Shown: in pieces, positions 1 to 8,460 of the stretch
Layout: each line of letters starts with the position of its first letter
How positions within the stretch are numbered: position 1 is the stretch's first letter
Origin: an uncultured Pirellulaceae bacterium
GTDB lineage: Bacteria > Planctomycetota > Planctomycetia > Pirellulales > Pirellulaceae
Direction: 5' to 3'
DNA: 49,171 nt
NCBI GenBank assembly: GCA_937928555.1
Contig: CALFWR010000013.1
Coordinates: 1-49,171, forward strand
Made by a program: the position numbers and the translations under genes
Notes under the pieces: generated by a model
Told to the model about the DNA's origin: nothing
Databases searched by the model: none
Seen by the model: the letters and a program-made list of their open reading frames with translations, nothing else

Positions 1-273
1 TACTGTGGCAAGTCGGGTTACCGGGGGCGTATCGGTATCTACGAACTCATGCTCATCAACAGCAAATTGCGCGAGATGATGTTCAAGGGGGCACCGACCA
101 ACGAAATCCGGGTCGAAGCCATAAAGAATGGCATGTCAACGCTTTACACCGATGGGATGCTCAAAGCGATTCGAGGGATCACGACCTTTGACGAGGTCTA
201 TCGGGTCGCGAAAAAGACGGAGCAGGAGGACCTGGCATTCAGGAACATGCTTGAGGATATCGACTCGCTCTAA
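1..273 (+). CDS. GspE/PilB-family secretion ATPase, 3' end only
   Basis: The reading frame is open from base 1 and ends at TAA 271-273, giving the last 90 residues of a protein that begins outside the window. It starts with YCGKSGYRGRIGIYELM, the conserved segment after the last zinc-binding cysteine of GspE/PilB ATPases. The complete PilB-like protein at 1893-3623 has the equivalent GSCANTGYKGRIGLFELM. This family powers pseudopilin or pilin assembly at the cytoplasmic face of the inner membrane. The tail (to NMLEDIDSL) matches the C-terminal arm of PilB proteins. With the 1893 gene, the locus carries two extension-type ATPases. Family assignment is firm; which one serves which fibre cannot be told from this fragment. 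Confidence 0.9.
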   Translation, partial: YCGKSGYRGRIGIYELMLINSKLREMMFKGAPTNEIRVEAIKNGMSTLYTDGMLKAIRGITTFDEVYRVAKKTEQEDLAFRNMLEDIDSL

Positions 274-584
274 ACCGTCGCGGGCATTGTTTTTTCATCG
301 GGGAGCGGGTTACCGGGCCCTCCTTTTGGCCGCCCATTGGCTTGGTAGCGGCTCGACTTCCTCCCATTCGGGTGGAAGCGATTCCAGGGGATACATACGG
401 CTCGGAAGAGGGGTCATTAGCAAGCGATCGCATGGGCAGTTCCCCGGCATCACATTGAGGCGGTTGTGCACTCAATGGCCCCATCGAGGTCTACCAATGG
501 CGTGTTTTCTAGCCTTTTGGCCATTGATGGCAATAATGGTCCCAGCACGGACACATTTCTCTTCTCACAATCGAGCGTTTTCTC
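274..584. other. Intergenic spacer before pilT, no gene seen
   Basis: This 311-base gap holds no convincing gene. Open frames across it have no recognisable protein and look like chance. It contains a T-run at about 290-295 shortly after the ATPase stop but no good hairpin before it, and short palindromes such as GCGATCGC near 424. I could not find a well-spaced -35/-10 pair. It may hold the pilT promoter or leader. Confidence 0.5.
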
Positions 585-1730
585 ATGGCTCAAGTCCTGA
601 TCGACAAGCTGTTACAGGCTGCAATCAAGCAGGGCGTTAGTGATATCCACATCGTGGTGGGTCAGCCCCCCGTCTTCCGCCTGCACGGTCGAATGAGGAA
701 GCTTGAAACGAAGACGCTTGAAGCGGATGACGCCGTCTCCTTGATGAAGAGCATCACACCCGAACGCTGCCAGCGGGAGCTTCAGGAATCAGGCTCATGT
801 GACTTTGGTTTTGCGTTTGGTGAGCAGGCGCGATTCCGCGTCTCGGTCTTCAAGCAACGCGGCTTCATCTCGATGGTGCTTCGTCAGATTCCCAACGACA
901 AACTGACTCCGGAGCAACTCGGGTTGCCTGAGTCGGTTGTCAAGATGATCCACCGGCCACGGGGATTGTTCTTGGTCACCGGGCCCACCGGTTCGGGAAA
1001 GTCAACGACGTTGGCGTCGTTGATCAACCTGCTCAACGAGACGATCGACCATCACATTATCACGATCGAAGATCCGATCGAGTTTTACCATTACCACAAA
1101 AAGTCCACGATCAATCAGCGTGAAGTCAACGTTGACGTGCCCAGTTTCGCCGAAGCCATCCGTCGCGCTCTGCGTCAGGATCCCGACGTGATCCTCGTGG
1201 GTGAGCTTCGCGATCTCGAAACCATCGAAGCGGCGATCTCTGCTGCGGAAACGGGTCACATCGTTTTCGGAACGTTGCACACCAATAGTGCTCAGGGAAC
1301 CGTCAACCGTATTATCGATGCGTTTCCGGGCAACCTGCAGGACCAGATTCGAACGCAGCTTTCCACATCACTGATCGGTGTGCTTGCTCAAACGCTGCTG
1401 CCGCGAATCGGCGGTGGTCGCTGTGCGGCATACGAATCGTTGGTGGTGACTTCGGCGATCAGCAACTTGATTCGCGAAAACAAAACATTCCGTATCAACT
1501 CCGCGATTCAAACCGGAGCCAAATTTGGAATGCAGTTGATGGATGACTGTCTGTATGACCTCTGGGAAGCAGAGAAAGTTGAAATGGAAGCGGTTTTGGG
1601 CAAGGCTCAGAATCCGGACTCCCTGGCCAAGCGTATCGCTCAGGCCCGGCGAAAGATTGATGCCGAGGGCTCGCTTGGCGATGACGACTACGACGAGTTC
1701 GAAGAGGATGGCGATGACGACGACTATTAA
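585..1730 (+). CDS. pilT: PilT, twitching motility (retraction) ATPase
   Basis: This 381-residue protein is a hexameric ATPase of the PilT family, which disassembles type IV pili at the cytoplasmic membrane. Walker A is GPTGSGKST near residue 133. The Asp box ITIEDPIEF, Walker B-like DVILVGELRD and His box GTLHTNSA follow in the expected order. The C-terminal AISNLIRE matches the AIRNLIRE signature that separates PilT from PilB, and GMQLMDDCL is also typical. Length exceeds the usual 345-370 because of an acidic tail (DDDYDEFEEDGDDDDY). The gene lies between two PilB/GspE genes and codes in the same direction as the whole cluster. PilT is unusual beside GspH/I/J/K-type pseudopilins and suggests a retractable pilus rather than a plain type II secretion system. 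Confidence 0.95.
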   Translation: MAQVLIDKLLQAAIKQGVSDIHIVVGQPPVFRLHGRMRKLETKTLEADDAVSLMKSITPERCQRELQESGSCDFGFAFGEQARFRVSVFKQRGFISMVLRQIPNDKLTPEQLGLPESVVKMIHRPRGLFLVTGPTGSGKSTTLASLINLLNETIDHHIITIEDPIEFYHYHKKSTINQREVNVDVPSFAEAIRRALRQDPDVILVGELRDLETIEAAISAAETGHIVFGTLHTNSAQGTVNRIIDAFPGNLQDQIRTQLSTSLIGVLAQTLLPRIGGGRCAAYESLVVTSAISNLIRENKTFRINSAIQTGAKFGMQLMDDCLYDLWEAEKVEMEAVLGKAQNPDSLAKRIAQARRKIDAEGSLGDDDYDEFEEDGDDDDY

Positions 1731-1892
1731 CCGTGTGACCGTTGGCAGCGGTCGCACCTCTCGATGAGGCCTTTTTTATACCAGTTGGCACACAGCGAGT
1801 GACAAACAGAGTCGGCGAGTGATCGCCAGGAAGGGCAACCTTCCCAATAAAACAAACATGAAGGCAACCCAAACCCAAACCCTTGAGTAACT

Positions 1893-3623
1893 ATGGCCGG
1901 ACGTAAGCTCGGACAAATTTTTGTTGACCTTGGCTACATCAACGACGATCAGTTGGAGATGTTGGTCGAAGAGCAATCGCAATCGCAGGGCGGTCAGTTG
2001 ATCGGTCGTATCGCGATGGATATGGGCTTGGTCACCGACGACGAACTGATTGCGTCGTTGGGCGAGCAGTTTCGTTTGCAGACGATTGATCTGGATGGCA
2101 TTGACCGTGAGATCATCGATGGCCCGCACCGCGAAGCGGTCTCCGATTCGATGGCCCAGTTGTACCGCGTGATTCCGTTGCAGCTTAATGACAACGTGCT
2201 GACGTTGGCGACTTGTGATCCGCAAAACATCGCCATGCAGGACGAGCTGCGTCGATTTCTCGGTTACGAGATCCGTTTGTTGGTCGCCTCGGAGCCCTTG
2301 ATTCTCAAGCTGATCGACAAGTACTTCAACGAAGATTCCGAGAGCATCGAAAGCATCATCAAAGAGCTTGAGATCGACAATGAGCTCAAGGCTGCTTCGT
2401 TGGCGTTGGCCGGTGACGGCCCGATCAACCTGGGTGACATGACCGAACTGGCCAATAGTGCTCCGGTTCGAAAGCTGTTGAACATGGTGTTGCTGCTGGC
2501 CATCAAAGACCACGCCAGCGACATTCACTTTGAGCCTTTCGAGGACGAATTCCGCATCCGCATCAAGGCCGACGGGGTTCTGTTCGAGATGGTTCCTCCG
2601 CCCCGCCACCTGGCTTTCGCGATCACGACGCGGATCAAGGTCATGGCGAACCTGAACATTTCCGAACGACGTCTGCCGCAGGACGGTCGCATCGAGTTGA
2701 CCGTTGGCGGCCACCCGGTTGACCTTCGTGTCAGCGTGATGCCGACGATGTTTGGCGAAAGCGTTGTTTGCCGGGTTCTTGACCGGTCGGTTGTTTCCCT
2801 GGATTTGAACAATGTGGGGATGAATCCTGACATCATGGGTCAGTTCCGTGAAGTCATCTCAAAACCCAACGGCATCATTTTGGTGACCGGGCCAACGGGT
2901 TCGGGGAAAACGACGACGCTGTACTCGGCTCTCTCGGAACTCAACAGCGACGAAGACAAACTGATCACCACCGAAGATCCGGTCGAGTACGACATCGACG
3001 GGATCATCCAGATTCCGATCAACCACGACATCGGCGTTACTTTCGCGACGGCACTGCGTGCGATCCTGCGTCAGGATCCGGACAAGATTCTTGTCGGCGA
3101 GATTCGCGATTATGAAACGGCTGAAATTGCGATTCAGGCATCGCTGACCGGGCATACCGTGTTCAGTACCTTGCACACCAACGATGCACCCAGCACCGTG
3201 ACGCGACTCAAGGACATGGGCGTGCCTGCCTTTTTGATTACCGCCACGGTCGAAGCCATTTTGGCTCAGCGCCTGGTTCGCCGGATCTGTGCCGAATGCC
3301 GCGAAGAGATCGATCCGACTCCCGAGATGTTGACCGAACTGGAAATCGACCCTGCCCGGGTCGAAGGCAAAAAGTTCTATCGCGGGGTGGGCTGCGGAAG
3401 CTGCGCCAACACCGGATACAAGGGACGCATTGGCCTGTTTGAGCTGATGATCCTGGACGATGAGCTTCGTGAGATGATCATGGAGAACAAAACGACGGAT
3501 GACTTGCGTAATCGTGCCAAGGAAAAGGGCATGATTTTGCTGCGTGATATGGGTATCGACTATGTCATCGACGGAACGACATCGGCCGAAGAGGTCATCC
3601 GCGAGACGGTGCTCGACGCCTGA
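1893..3623 (+). CDS. PilB/GspE-family assembly ATPase with MshEN-like N-terminus
   Basis: The 576-residue protein is a complete type IV pilus / type II secretion assembly ATPase. Residues 1 to about 150 resemble the MshEN/GSPII_E N-terminal domain. Two related segments, KLGQIFVDLGYINDDQLEML and LIGRIAMDMGLVTDDELIASL, resemble the paired c-di-GMP-binding motifs of MshE, so c-di-GMP control is possible but inferred. The core carries Walker A GPTGSGKTT near residue 332, TTEDPVEYD, a Walker B region (DKILVGEIRD) and STLHTND. A tetra-cysteine zinc motif follows (CAEC, then CGSC, about residues 466-503). Length is normal for PilB. The start ATG 1893 follows TTGAG. It is followed 81 bp later by the platform gene. 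Confidence 0.94.
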   Translation: MAGRKLGQIFVDLGYINDDQLEMLVEEQSQSQGGQLIGRIAMDMGLVTDDELIASLGEQFRLQTIDLDGIDREIIDGPHREAVSDSMAQLYRVIPLQLNDNVLTLATCDPQNIAMQDELRRFLGYEIRLLVASEPLILKLIDKYFNEDSESIESIIKELEIDNELKAASLALAGDGPINLGDMTELANSAPVRKLLNMVLLLAIKDHASDIHFEPFEDEFRIRIKADGVLFEMVPPPRHLAFAITTRIKVMANLNISERRLPQDGRIELTVGGHPVDLRVSVMPTMFGESVVCRVLDRSVVSLDLNNVGMNPDIMGQFREVISKPNGIILVTGPTGSGKTTTLYSALSELNSDEDKLITTEDPVEYDIDGIIQIPINHDIGVTFATALRAILRQDPDKILVGEIRDYETAEIAIQASLTGHTVFSTLHTNDAPSTVTRLKDMGVPAFLITATVEAILAQRLVRRICAECREEIDPTPEMLTELEIDPARVEGKKFYRGVGCGSCANTGYKGRIGLFELMILDDELREMIMENKTTDDLRNRAKEKGMILLRDMGIDYVIDGTTSAEEVIRETVLDA

Positions 3624-3704
3624 CGTTTAATGAATCAACGACGCGGCGACGGCTTCGGTTGTCGCCTCCCACTGAATACTTAATTACTTTTTGGACTGAC
3701 TGAA

Positions 3705-5114
3705 ATGCCTACGTATCAATTCGAGGCCATGGACCCTCAGGGTCAGGAAATTCGCGACGTCATCGAGGCGCCCACGCAGGACGAGGCTCAGGCCACGATC
3801 CGCTCGATGGGTTACTTTGTGACCAAAATTGCGCCTCAGAAATCTGCAACCAAAGCCGGCCAGCAGGGTGCTGCCAGCCGTAAGACTTTTGCCCTTGGCG
3901 GTGCCGGCGGCAAGAAGATGGTGACCTTCACCCGGCAGCTTTCGATTCTGCAGGACGCGGGTTTGCCGATTCTTCGCAGTCTGAAAATTCTCGAAGACCA
4001 ATCGCCTCCCGGGGCGCTCAAGAACTCCCTGATCGATGTTTGCGATGAGATTGAAAGTGGAGCGTCGTTGTCGGAGGCTCTTTCGAAATCACCCAAGGTC
4101 TTTGACCGTTTGTACGTGAACATGATCAAGGCCGGCGAGGCCGGTGGTTCGCTGGAGTTGATTCTGCGACGTCTGGCCGAATTCAAGGAGCGAACGCAAA
4201 AGCTCAAAGGTAAAGTCATCGGTGCGATGATCTATCCGATCATGGTTGTGATTTTCACGATCGGTATTCTGACGTTTATCATGTTGTTCATCATTCCGGA
4301 ATTCCAGAAGATGTTCGACGAATTCGGAATTCCGCTGCCTGCGATGACGCAGTTGCTGATGGCGATCTCGGATCGTGTCTGTAAGTTATGGTTCCTGTTC
4401 CCGCTGATCCCCATCGGGATGATGCTGTTCGTTTCGCTGGTGTGTAAGTTCCGCGCCGGGAGGATGGGTTGGCACCTGTTTTTGCTCAAGCTTCCGGTGA
4501 TCGGAAAGCTGGTCGAAAAGTCGAACCTTGCCCGTACAACACGAACCCTTGGTGCTCTGGTTGCCAGCGGTGTTCCAATCATCGAAGGCCTGACGATCAC
4601 GCGTGAAACGTCCGGTAACGCGATGTTCGAAAAAATCTACTCGCGCGTCACCGATTCGATCCGCTCCGGTGACACGATCGCCAACCCGATGAAGGCCAAC
4701 TCGAGCCCCGGTTTCCATCCGGTCGCGTTGTTCTTCTTCTGTGCCACGATGTCGCTTCCACCGTTGGGAGTGTTGTTCATCAAGCCGGATTTCTGGTTCG
4801 GCGTGGCTTACGCGTCGGTCGCCTGTTGTCTGTGCGGTTTCGCGTGGTACTTCCTCAAATACAAGAAACCTGTCGTTGAAGACCTTGTCGTGAACATGAT
4901 CGACGTAGGCGAAGAGACCGGTGAACTGGACACGATGCTTTACAAGGTCGCCGACTACTACGAAGAAGAAGTCGAAGCGATCACCGACGGAATGATGAAA
5001 CTGATCGAGCCATTGATGATTATTTTCCTTGGTCTGGTCGTCCTGTTCATTGTGGCTTCGTTGTTCATGCCATTGATCGCGATCATTTCCGGTCTTACCG
5101 GTGGCAACAAGTAG
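3705..5114 (+). CDS. PilC/GspF inner-membrane platform protein with extra two-helix insert
   Basis: The 469-residue protein is the polytopic platform of the pilus/secretion motor. It has an N-terminal TYQFEAMDPQGQEI segment, then two T2SSF four-helix domains. The first shows FTRQLSILQDAGLPILRSL and NMIKAGEAGGSLE; the second shows TRTLGALVASGVPIIEGL and MIDVGEETGELDTML. Membrane segments fall near residues 170-200, 225-250 and the C-terminus. It is about 65 residues longer than usual PilC (about 405). The excess lies at about residues 340-390, where two hydrophobic stretches (LFFFCATMSLPPLGVLFI and GVAYASVACCLCGFAWYFL) interrupt the second domain just before the GEETG motif. It is presumed to partner the ATPase genes upstream and the pseudopilins downstream. 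Confidence 0.93.
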   Translation: MPTYQFEAMDPQGQEIRDVIEAPTQDEAQATIRSMGYFVTKIAPQKSATKAGQQGAASRKTFALGGAGGKKMVTFTRQLSILQDAGLPILRSLKILEDQSPPGALKNSLIDVCDEIESGASLSEALSKSPKVFDRLYVNMIKAGEAGGSLELILRRLAEFKERTQKLKGKVIGAMIYPIMVVIFTIGILTFIMLFIIPEFQKMFDEFGIPLPAMTQLLMAISDRVCKLWFLFPLIPIGMMLFVSLVCKFRAGRMGWHLFLLKLPVIGKLVEKSNLARTTRTLGALVASGVPIIEGLTITRETSGNAMFEKIYSRVTDSIRSGDTIANPMKANSSPGFHPVALFFFCATMSLPPLGVLFIKPDFWFGVAYASVACCLCGFAWYFLKYKKPVVEDLVVNMIDVGEETGELDTMLYKVADYYEEEVEAITDGMMKLIEPLMIIFLGLVVLFIVASLFMPLIAIISGLTGGNK

Positions 5115-5127
5115 CCAGCCAGATACC

Positions 5128-5149
5128 ACCCTCCCGGGATCGGGAGGGT
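5128..5149. repeat. Hairpin between the platform gene and the pseudopilins
   Basis: ACCCTCCC (5128-5135) and GGGAGGGT (5142-5149) form a perfect inverted repeat, with one further G-C pair around a GGAT loop. A second small hairpin follows at 5154-5165: CGGC, GCAA tetraloop, GCCG. There is no T-run, so it is more likely a stabilising or processing structure or a dispersed repeat than a terminator. The same CCCTCCC/GGGAGGG stem recurs at 26672-26695. Confidence 0.6.
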
Positions 5150-5227
5150 CGGACGGCGCAAGCCGCTCCACCCCCATCCTTTTTCCTGAATGAAACCAAC
5201 TCAGAAAATTCAAAAGAGAGAGCTGTC

Positions 5228-6202
5228 ATGACAATCCATTACACAACTGACCCCCGCCGGGGATCCTCCGGCCGCACGGGTTTCACGCTGGTCGAGATTC
5301 TGATCGTTGTCTCAATCATCGGATTGCTTGTCGGGTTGTTGGTTGCCGTGGGTGCCCCGGCAATCAGTCGTGCCCGCGAGGTTGCCGTGCAGAACGAGAT
5401 TCAGCAGATGAACGCGGCGATTGAGCAGTTCAGAATCGAGAACGGGTTTTATCCGCCCAGTTTTGAGATAATGAATGCGCCCTACCCCGATGGAGCTCCT
5501 GTTGACTATCCGTTGTTTCGAAGGAGGTTTCTGCCGTTTTTGAGCAAGCTTTCTCCCAATCATCGCGAGTTGGAAACGCCAGCGGGTTGGTCAAGTGCGC
5601 GACTCGAAGTTTGGTGGAACAGTGTCGGCCAGTTTTTGAATCAGCAAACGAGTTTGGCGTTCTGGCTATCTGGTGTCGTGAACAACAGGCAGTACCCATT
5701 GACCGGTGGATTTGCAGGTGCGGATGTTGTGCCGGTTGGTTTTGGGGTCAATTTCTTTGTGGGTGGCGCGCAAATGTCCGATGCTCAAACGGATCAGGCC
5801 AGGCGACGTATGTTCCATCAGGTAGACCAGCAGCGTTTCTTCGACCCGACGAATGAGGTGCCTGTGACAGAAGCAGGAACTTTCCCGGCAGTTGCTGTCT
5901 ACAATCAGGAATTCGCAAAGAAAAATGGTGCGCAGCGATTCTTTCTTTATCGCGATTCGGGCTCTTACTTTTCACCCATCAGGGGTGCTGCCTACCACGT
6001 CGCACAGGATGCGATGGGCAATCCAACTGAGTTTGCCAATCCCAATACGTTCCAGTTGATTGCCCCGGGGCTTGATGGTGATTTTGGCGTGGTCAACGGA
6101 ACCAATCAAGGCTTTGTCTTTGCACAAGGTGTGGCGGCCAATGACAACATTTGCAATTTTGCGGATGGTCGGTTGGACAAATTTATCAATCAACGTCAGT
6201 AA
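5228..6202 (+). CDS. GspG-like type II secretion / type IV pseudopilin
   Basis: This 324-residue pseudopilin has a prepilin peptidase site, RTGFTLVEILIVVSIIGLL, with Glu at +5 and a long hydrophobic helix. The next segment (VQNEIQQMNAAIEQFRIENG, then FYPP) matches the start of GspG-type major pseudopilins, where a helix leads into a DNGxYP-like turn. The C-terminal globular domain is far larger than that of GspG (about 140 residues in total) and I do not recognise it. The start ATG 5228 is supported by an excellent ribosome site (GAGAGAG, about 10 bases upstream). It is the first of six consecutive fibre-subunit genes and should be processed and inserted into the inner membrane. Confidence 0.88.
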   Translation: MTIHYTTDPRRGSSGRTGFTLVEILIVVSIIGLLVGLLVAVGAPAISRAREVAVQNEIQQMNAAIEQFRIENGFYPPSFEIMNAPYPDGAPVDYPLFRRRFLPFLSKLSPNHRELETPAGWSSARLEVWWNSVGQFLNQQTSLAFWLSGVVNNRQYPLTGGFAGADVVPVGFGVNFFVGGAQMSDAQTDQARRRMFHQVDQQRFFDPTNEVPVTEAGTFPAVAVYNQEFAKKNGAQRFFLYRDSGSYFSPIRGAAYHVAQDAMGNPTEFANPNTFQLIAPGLDGDFGVVNGTNQGFVFAQGVAANDNICNFADGRLDKFINQRQ

Positions 6203-6222
6203 TCGTTCGGCTGGAGAATAAC

Positions 6223-7257
6223 ATGAAAAGTCGACGCTATAAAAATCAGGGTTTTACGCTGATCGAGTTGTTGTTGGTCGTTTCCATCATCGCGATCATG
6301 GCATCTCTTGCCGTGGGTGTGATGGGTGAAGCCCAAAACGACGCAGCGGTTGCTGCAACCCGTTCGCGGATCAACATCATCCAACAGATTCTCGAATCCG
6401 AGTTGGAGGACTACGAGGTTCGTCGCTCGCCAGTTCCGGCAGGGCTTGCCAATTCGATCGCGGCCGCATTGGCTCCGGGTGCGGGCCTTGTTCACACCAG
6501 AAACATCCGACGGATGATTTTGGCGGATTTGATTCGGGCAGAGCTGCCCGACGGTTCACGCTCCGGAGACGAAGTCATTGGCCGGTTTCCGACCGATACT
6601 TTGTTCGCCTACTTTGAGTCGCTTGGTATCGATCGAGCGACTGTTCTGGCGACGCCCGGGATGCCAATCAGGCTGTTTGCTGGCGTGGACGATTTTGGAT
6701 CAACACTGCCGGCGGTCGACCGCTGGAGTCGATGGCAGGCTCGAACGGGTTGGGGAATTACTCCGGATTCGAATGTCAACGATGGTGTCGACGAAGAAGC
6801 GGCCGACAGGTCAGAGTTGCTTTACACGCTGTTGACCGGAATTGATACCGATGGCACATCCGCAATTGATTTGCTTGGCGGGAGTGCGGTCGGTGATACC
6901 GACGGCGACGAAATCCCGGAAGTTGTCGATGCCTGGGGCGAGCCGATTTACCTTCAATGGCAGCAGGAGTGGCTGCGATCCGTTGGGGACGCGACGACTC
7001 CCGACGAGTTGGCTGATGGAGTATGGAGACGGGAACAATCGCTGGTAGGGCTGTCCATTGAGCATCACATGTTTACCGCTGGTGACTTTACCTCGCCAGC
7101 AGTGCCGATTACTCACATGGATCCGCTGGCGTACTACGCGATGCCGGTTCTTCCGACCCAGATTCGACCGTTTCTCGTTTCGGAGAGACTTTTGAATATC
7201 AACGGAACGCCGGCTGATTACCAGCCCGGCCCTGATAGTTGGAGGAGCGTTCAATGA
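6223..7257 (+). CDS. GspG-like pseudopilin with a D-x-WG-x-P motif and large insert
   Basis: The 344-residue protein begins MKSRRYKNQGFTLIELLLVV, a short basic leader and prepilin cleavage site with Glu +5. Near the C-terminus VDAWGEPIYLQW resembles the conserved D-x-WG-x-P motif of GspG major pseudopilins. Just before it lie Asp-rich stretches (GDTDGDEIPE and IDTDGTS) that could bind calcium, as GspG does. The central part is expanded. I chose ATG 6223 because CTGGAG lies just upstream. An earlier in-frame start at 6151 would overlap the previous gene and put 24 odd residues before the leader. The stop overlaps the next start (ATGA at 7254-7257), indicating translational coupling. Confidence 0.86.
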   Translation: MKSRRYKNQGFTLIELLLVVSIIAIMASLAVGVMGEAQNDAAVAATRSRINIIQQILESELEDYEVRRSPVPAGLANSIAAALAPGAGLVHTRNIRRMILADLIRAELPDGSRSGDEVIGRFPTDTLFAYFESLGIDRATVLATPGMPIRLFAGVDDFGSTLPAVDRWSRWQARTGWGITPDSNVNDGVDEEAADRSELLYTLLTGIDTDGTSAIDLLGGSAVGDTDGDEIPEVVDAWGEPIYLQWQQEWLRSVGDATTPDELADGVWRREQSLVGLSIEHHMFTAGDFTSPAVPITHMDPLAYYAMPVLPTQIRPFLVSERLLNINGTPADYQPGPDSWRSVQ

Positions 7258-8423
7258 GAAGCGAGCATATGAAACATTCAGCAAAACATGGTCGTGGGTT
7301 TACGCTTGTTGAACTGCTGGTCGTTTTGACCATCATTGTCACGCTTGTTGCCTTGATCATTCCAAGAGTCCGGTCGATCAACCGCGAACGCGGCATTCGT
7401 GAAGCTTCGCGAGTTGTTGCGTCTTCGTTTGCGGCGGCCAGTCAGCAGGCGCGGATCGATGGGGTGGCTGGTATTTTGCTGCGGCGCAATCCGAACTTTA
7501 TCCAAAGCGATGCCGGTGATTTTCAGTTTGCCGTCACCGAAGTTGGCATCCTGAGAAGGGTTCCCAACTACACCGGTGACGATGCCGGTGCCGCCATCAG
7601 CAATGTTACCCTCAATAGTGACGACGAAATAGAACTTGAGATCCCAATGCCGCTTGAGCAGGTCGAATTGGATATCGTCCAGGCGGGAGATTCGATCGCG
7701 TTCAACAGTTCGTCGGTTGAATATCGAATCATTTCGGCTCAAGCGGATCCATCCAACCCAACCAGGCTGGATTTGGTGCTGAGCCGTGGCGGGATAAAGG
7801 ATCCGATTACGTGTGTAAGTACCGGTTATTTGCCGGTTCCCACCGATGGTGCCACGTTTGTGATCCGTCGGGTGCCACGATTGTTGCGGTCGTCGGTCAA
7901 AGATCTGCCCCAGAGTTACATGATCGATCTGCGACTTTCCGGATTCGAAGTGTTGGACAATGGGTTGCAGTTGACTCAGGTGTTCGAACCAGTGGTTACT
8001 GATTTTGAGGCCGATACGCCCCCGTTCACACTGCTCAATTATGACATTGCGGTTGTCTTTGACGGTTCAGGAGGAGTGAGCGATGTCTTCTATCAGGGGT
8101 TCAGAGTTGATGCCTCTGGCAATCCAAGTCTCGGGTTGTTGACGGCGCGTCGGGTTCCGCTGGGTCCGTTGTATCTGTTTGTCACCGAATCTCCCAATGA
8201 AGTCGGCGGTGCGGTGCCGGTGGCATCGAGCGACAACGAAAGTCTGTGGGTGAGTGTCAGCAACATCACCGGAGCGACCACCGTGGGCTTCAATAATGCT
8301 GCTCCGACTCGGGGGCAGACTTACGGGTCGTTGACTGGTTTCTATAACATGGATCGGGATGAGTTCAACTTGCTGATCGAGCAATCCCGCAGTGACGCGT
8401 TAACGGTTTCGGCGAACAACTAG
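7254..8423 (+). CDS. GspH-like minor pseudopilin
   Basis: The 389-residue protein has the leader and cleavage site KHGRGFTLVELLVVLTIIVT. It continues with a helix ending REASRVVASSFAAASQQARIDG, which resembles the GspH signature in which an Ala/Ser-rich helix leads into the beta domain. ATG 7254 is preceded by GGAGGA (7241-7246) at seven-base spacing. The start overlaps the upstream stop, so the two genes are probably coupled. The body is about twice the usual GspH size (about 170) and beta-rich, without a domain I can name. By position it fits the H member of an H-I-K-J tip complex. Confidence 0.82.
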   Translation: MRSEHMKHSAKHGRGFTLVELLVVLTIIVTLVALIIPRVRSINRERGIREASRVVASSFAAASQQARIDGVAGILLRRNPNFIQSDAGDFQFAVTEVGILRRVPNYTGDDAGAAISNVTLNSDDEIELEIPMPLEQVELDIVQAGDSIAFNSSSVEYRIISAQADPSNPTRLDLVLSRGGIKDPITCVSTGYLPVPTDGATFVIRRVPRLLRSSVKDLPQSYMIDLRLSGFEVLDNGLQLTQVFEPVVTDFEADTPPFTLLNYDIAVVFDGSGGVSDVFYQGFRVDASGNPSLGLLTARRVPLGPLYLFVTESPNEVGGAVPVASSDNESLWVSVSNITGATTVGFNNAAPTRGQTYGSLTGFYNMDRDEFNLLIEQSRSDALTVSANN

Positions 8424-8460
8424 GTAGACAAAAGACGTTAGTTCTCTTTGGAAATTACAA

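Noticed and set aside
128-640. 170-residue open frame between the partial ATPase and pilT
   Set aside because: It overlaps the ATPase end in another frame, runs into pilT and lacks any protein-like pattern.
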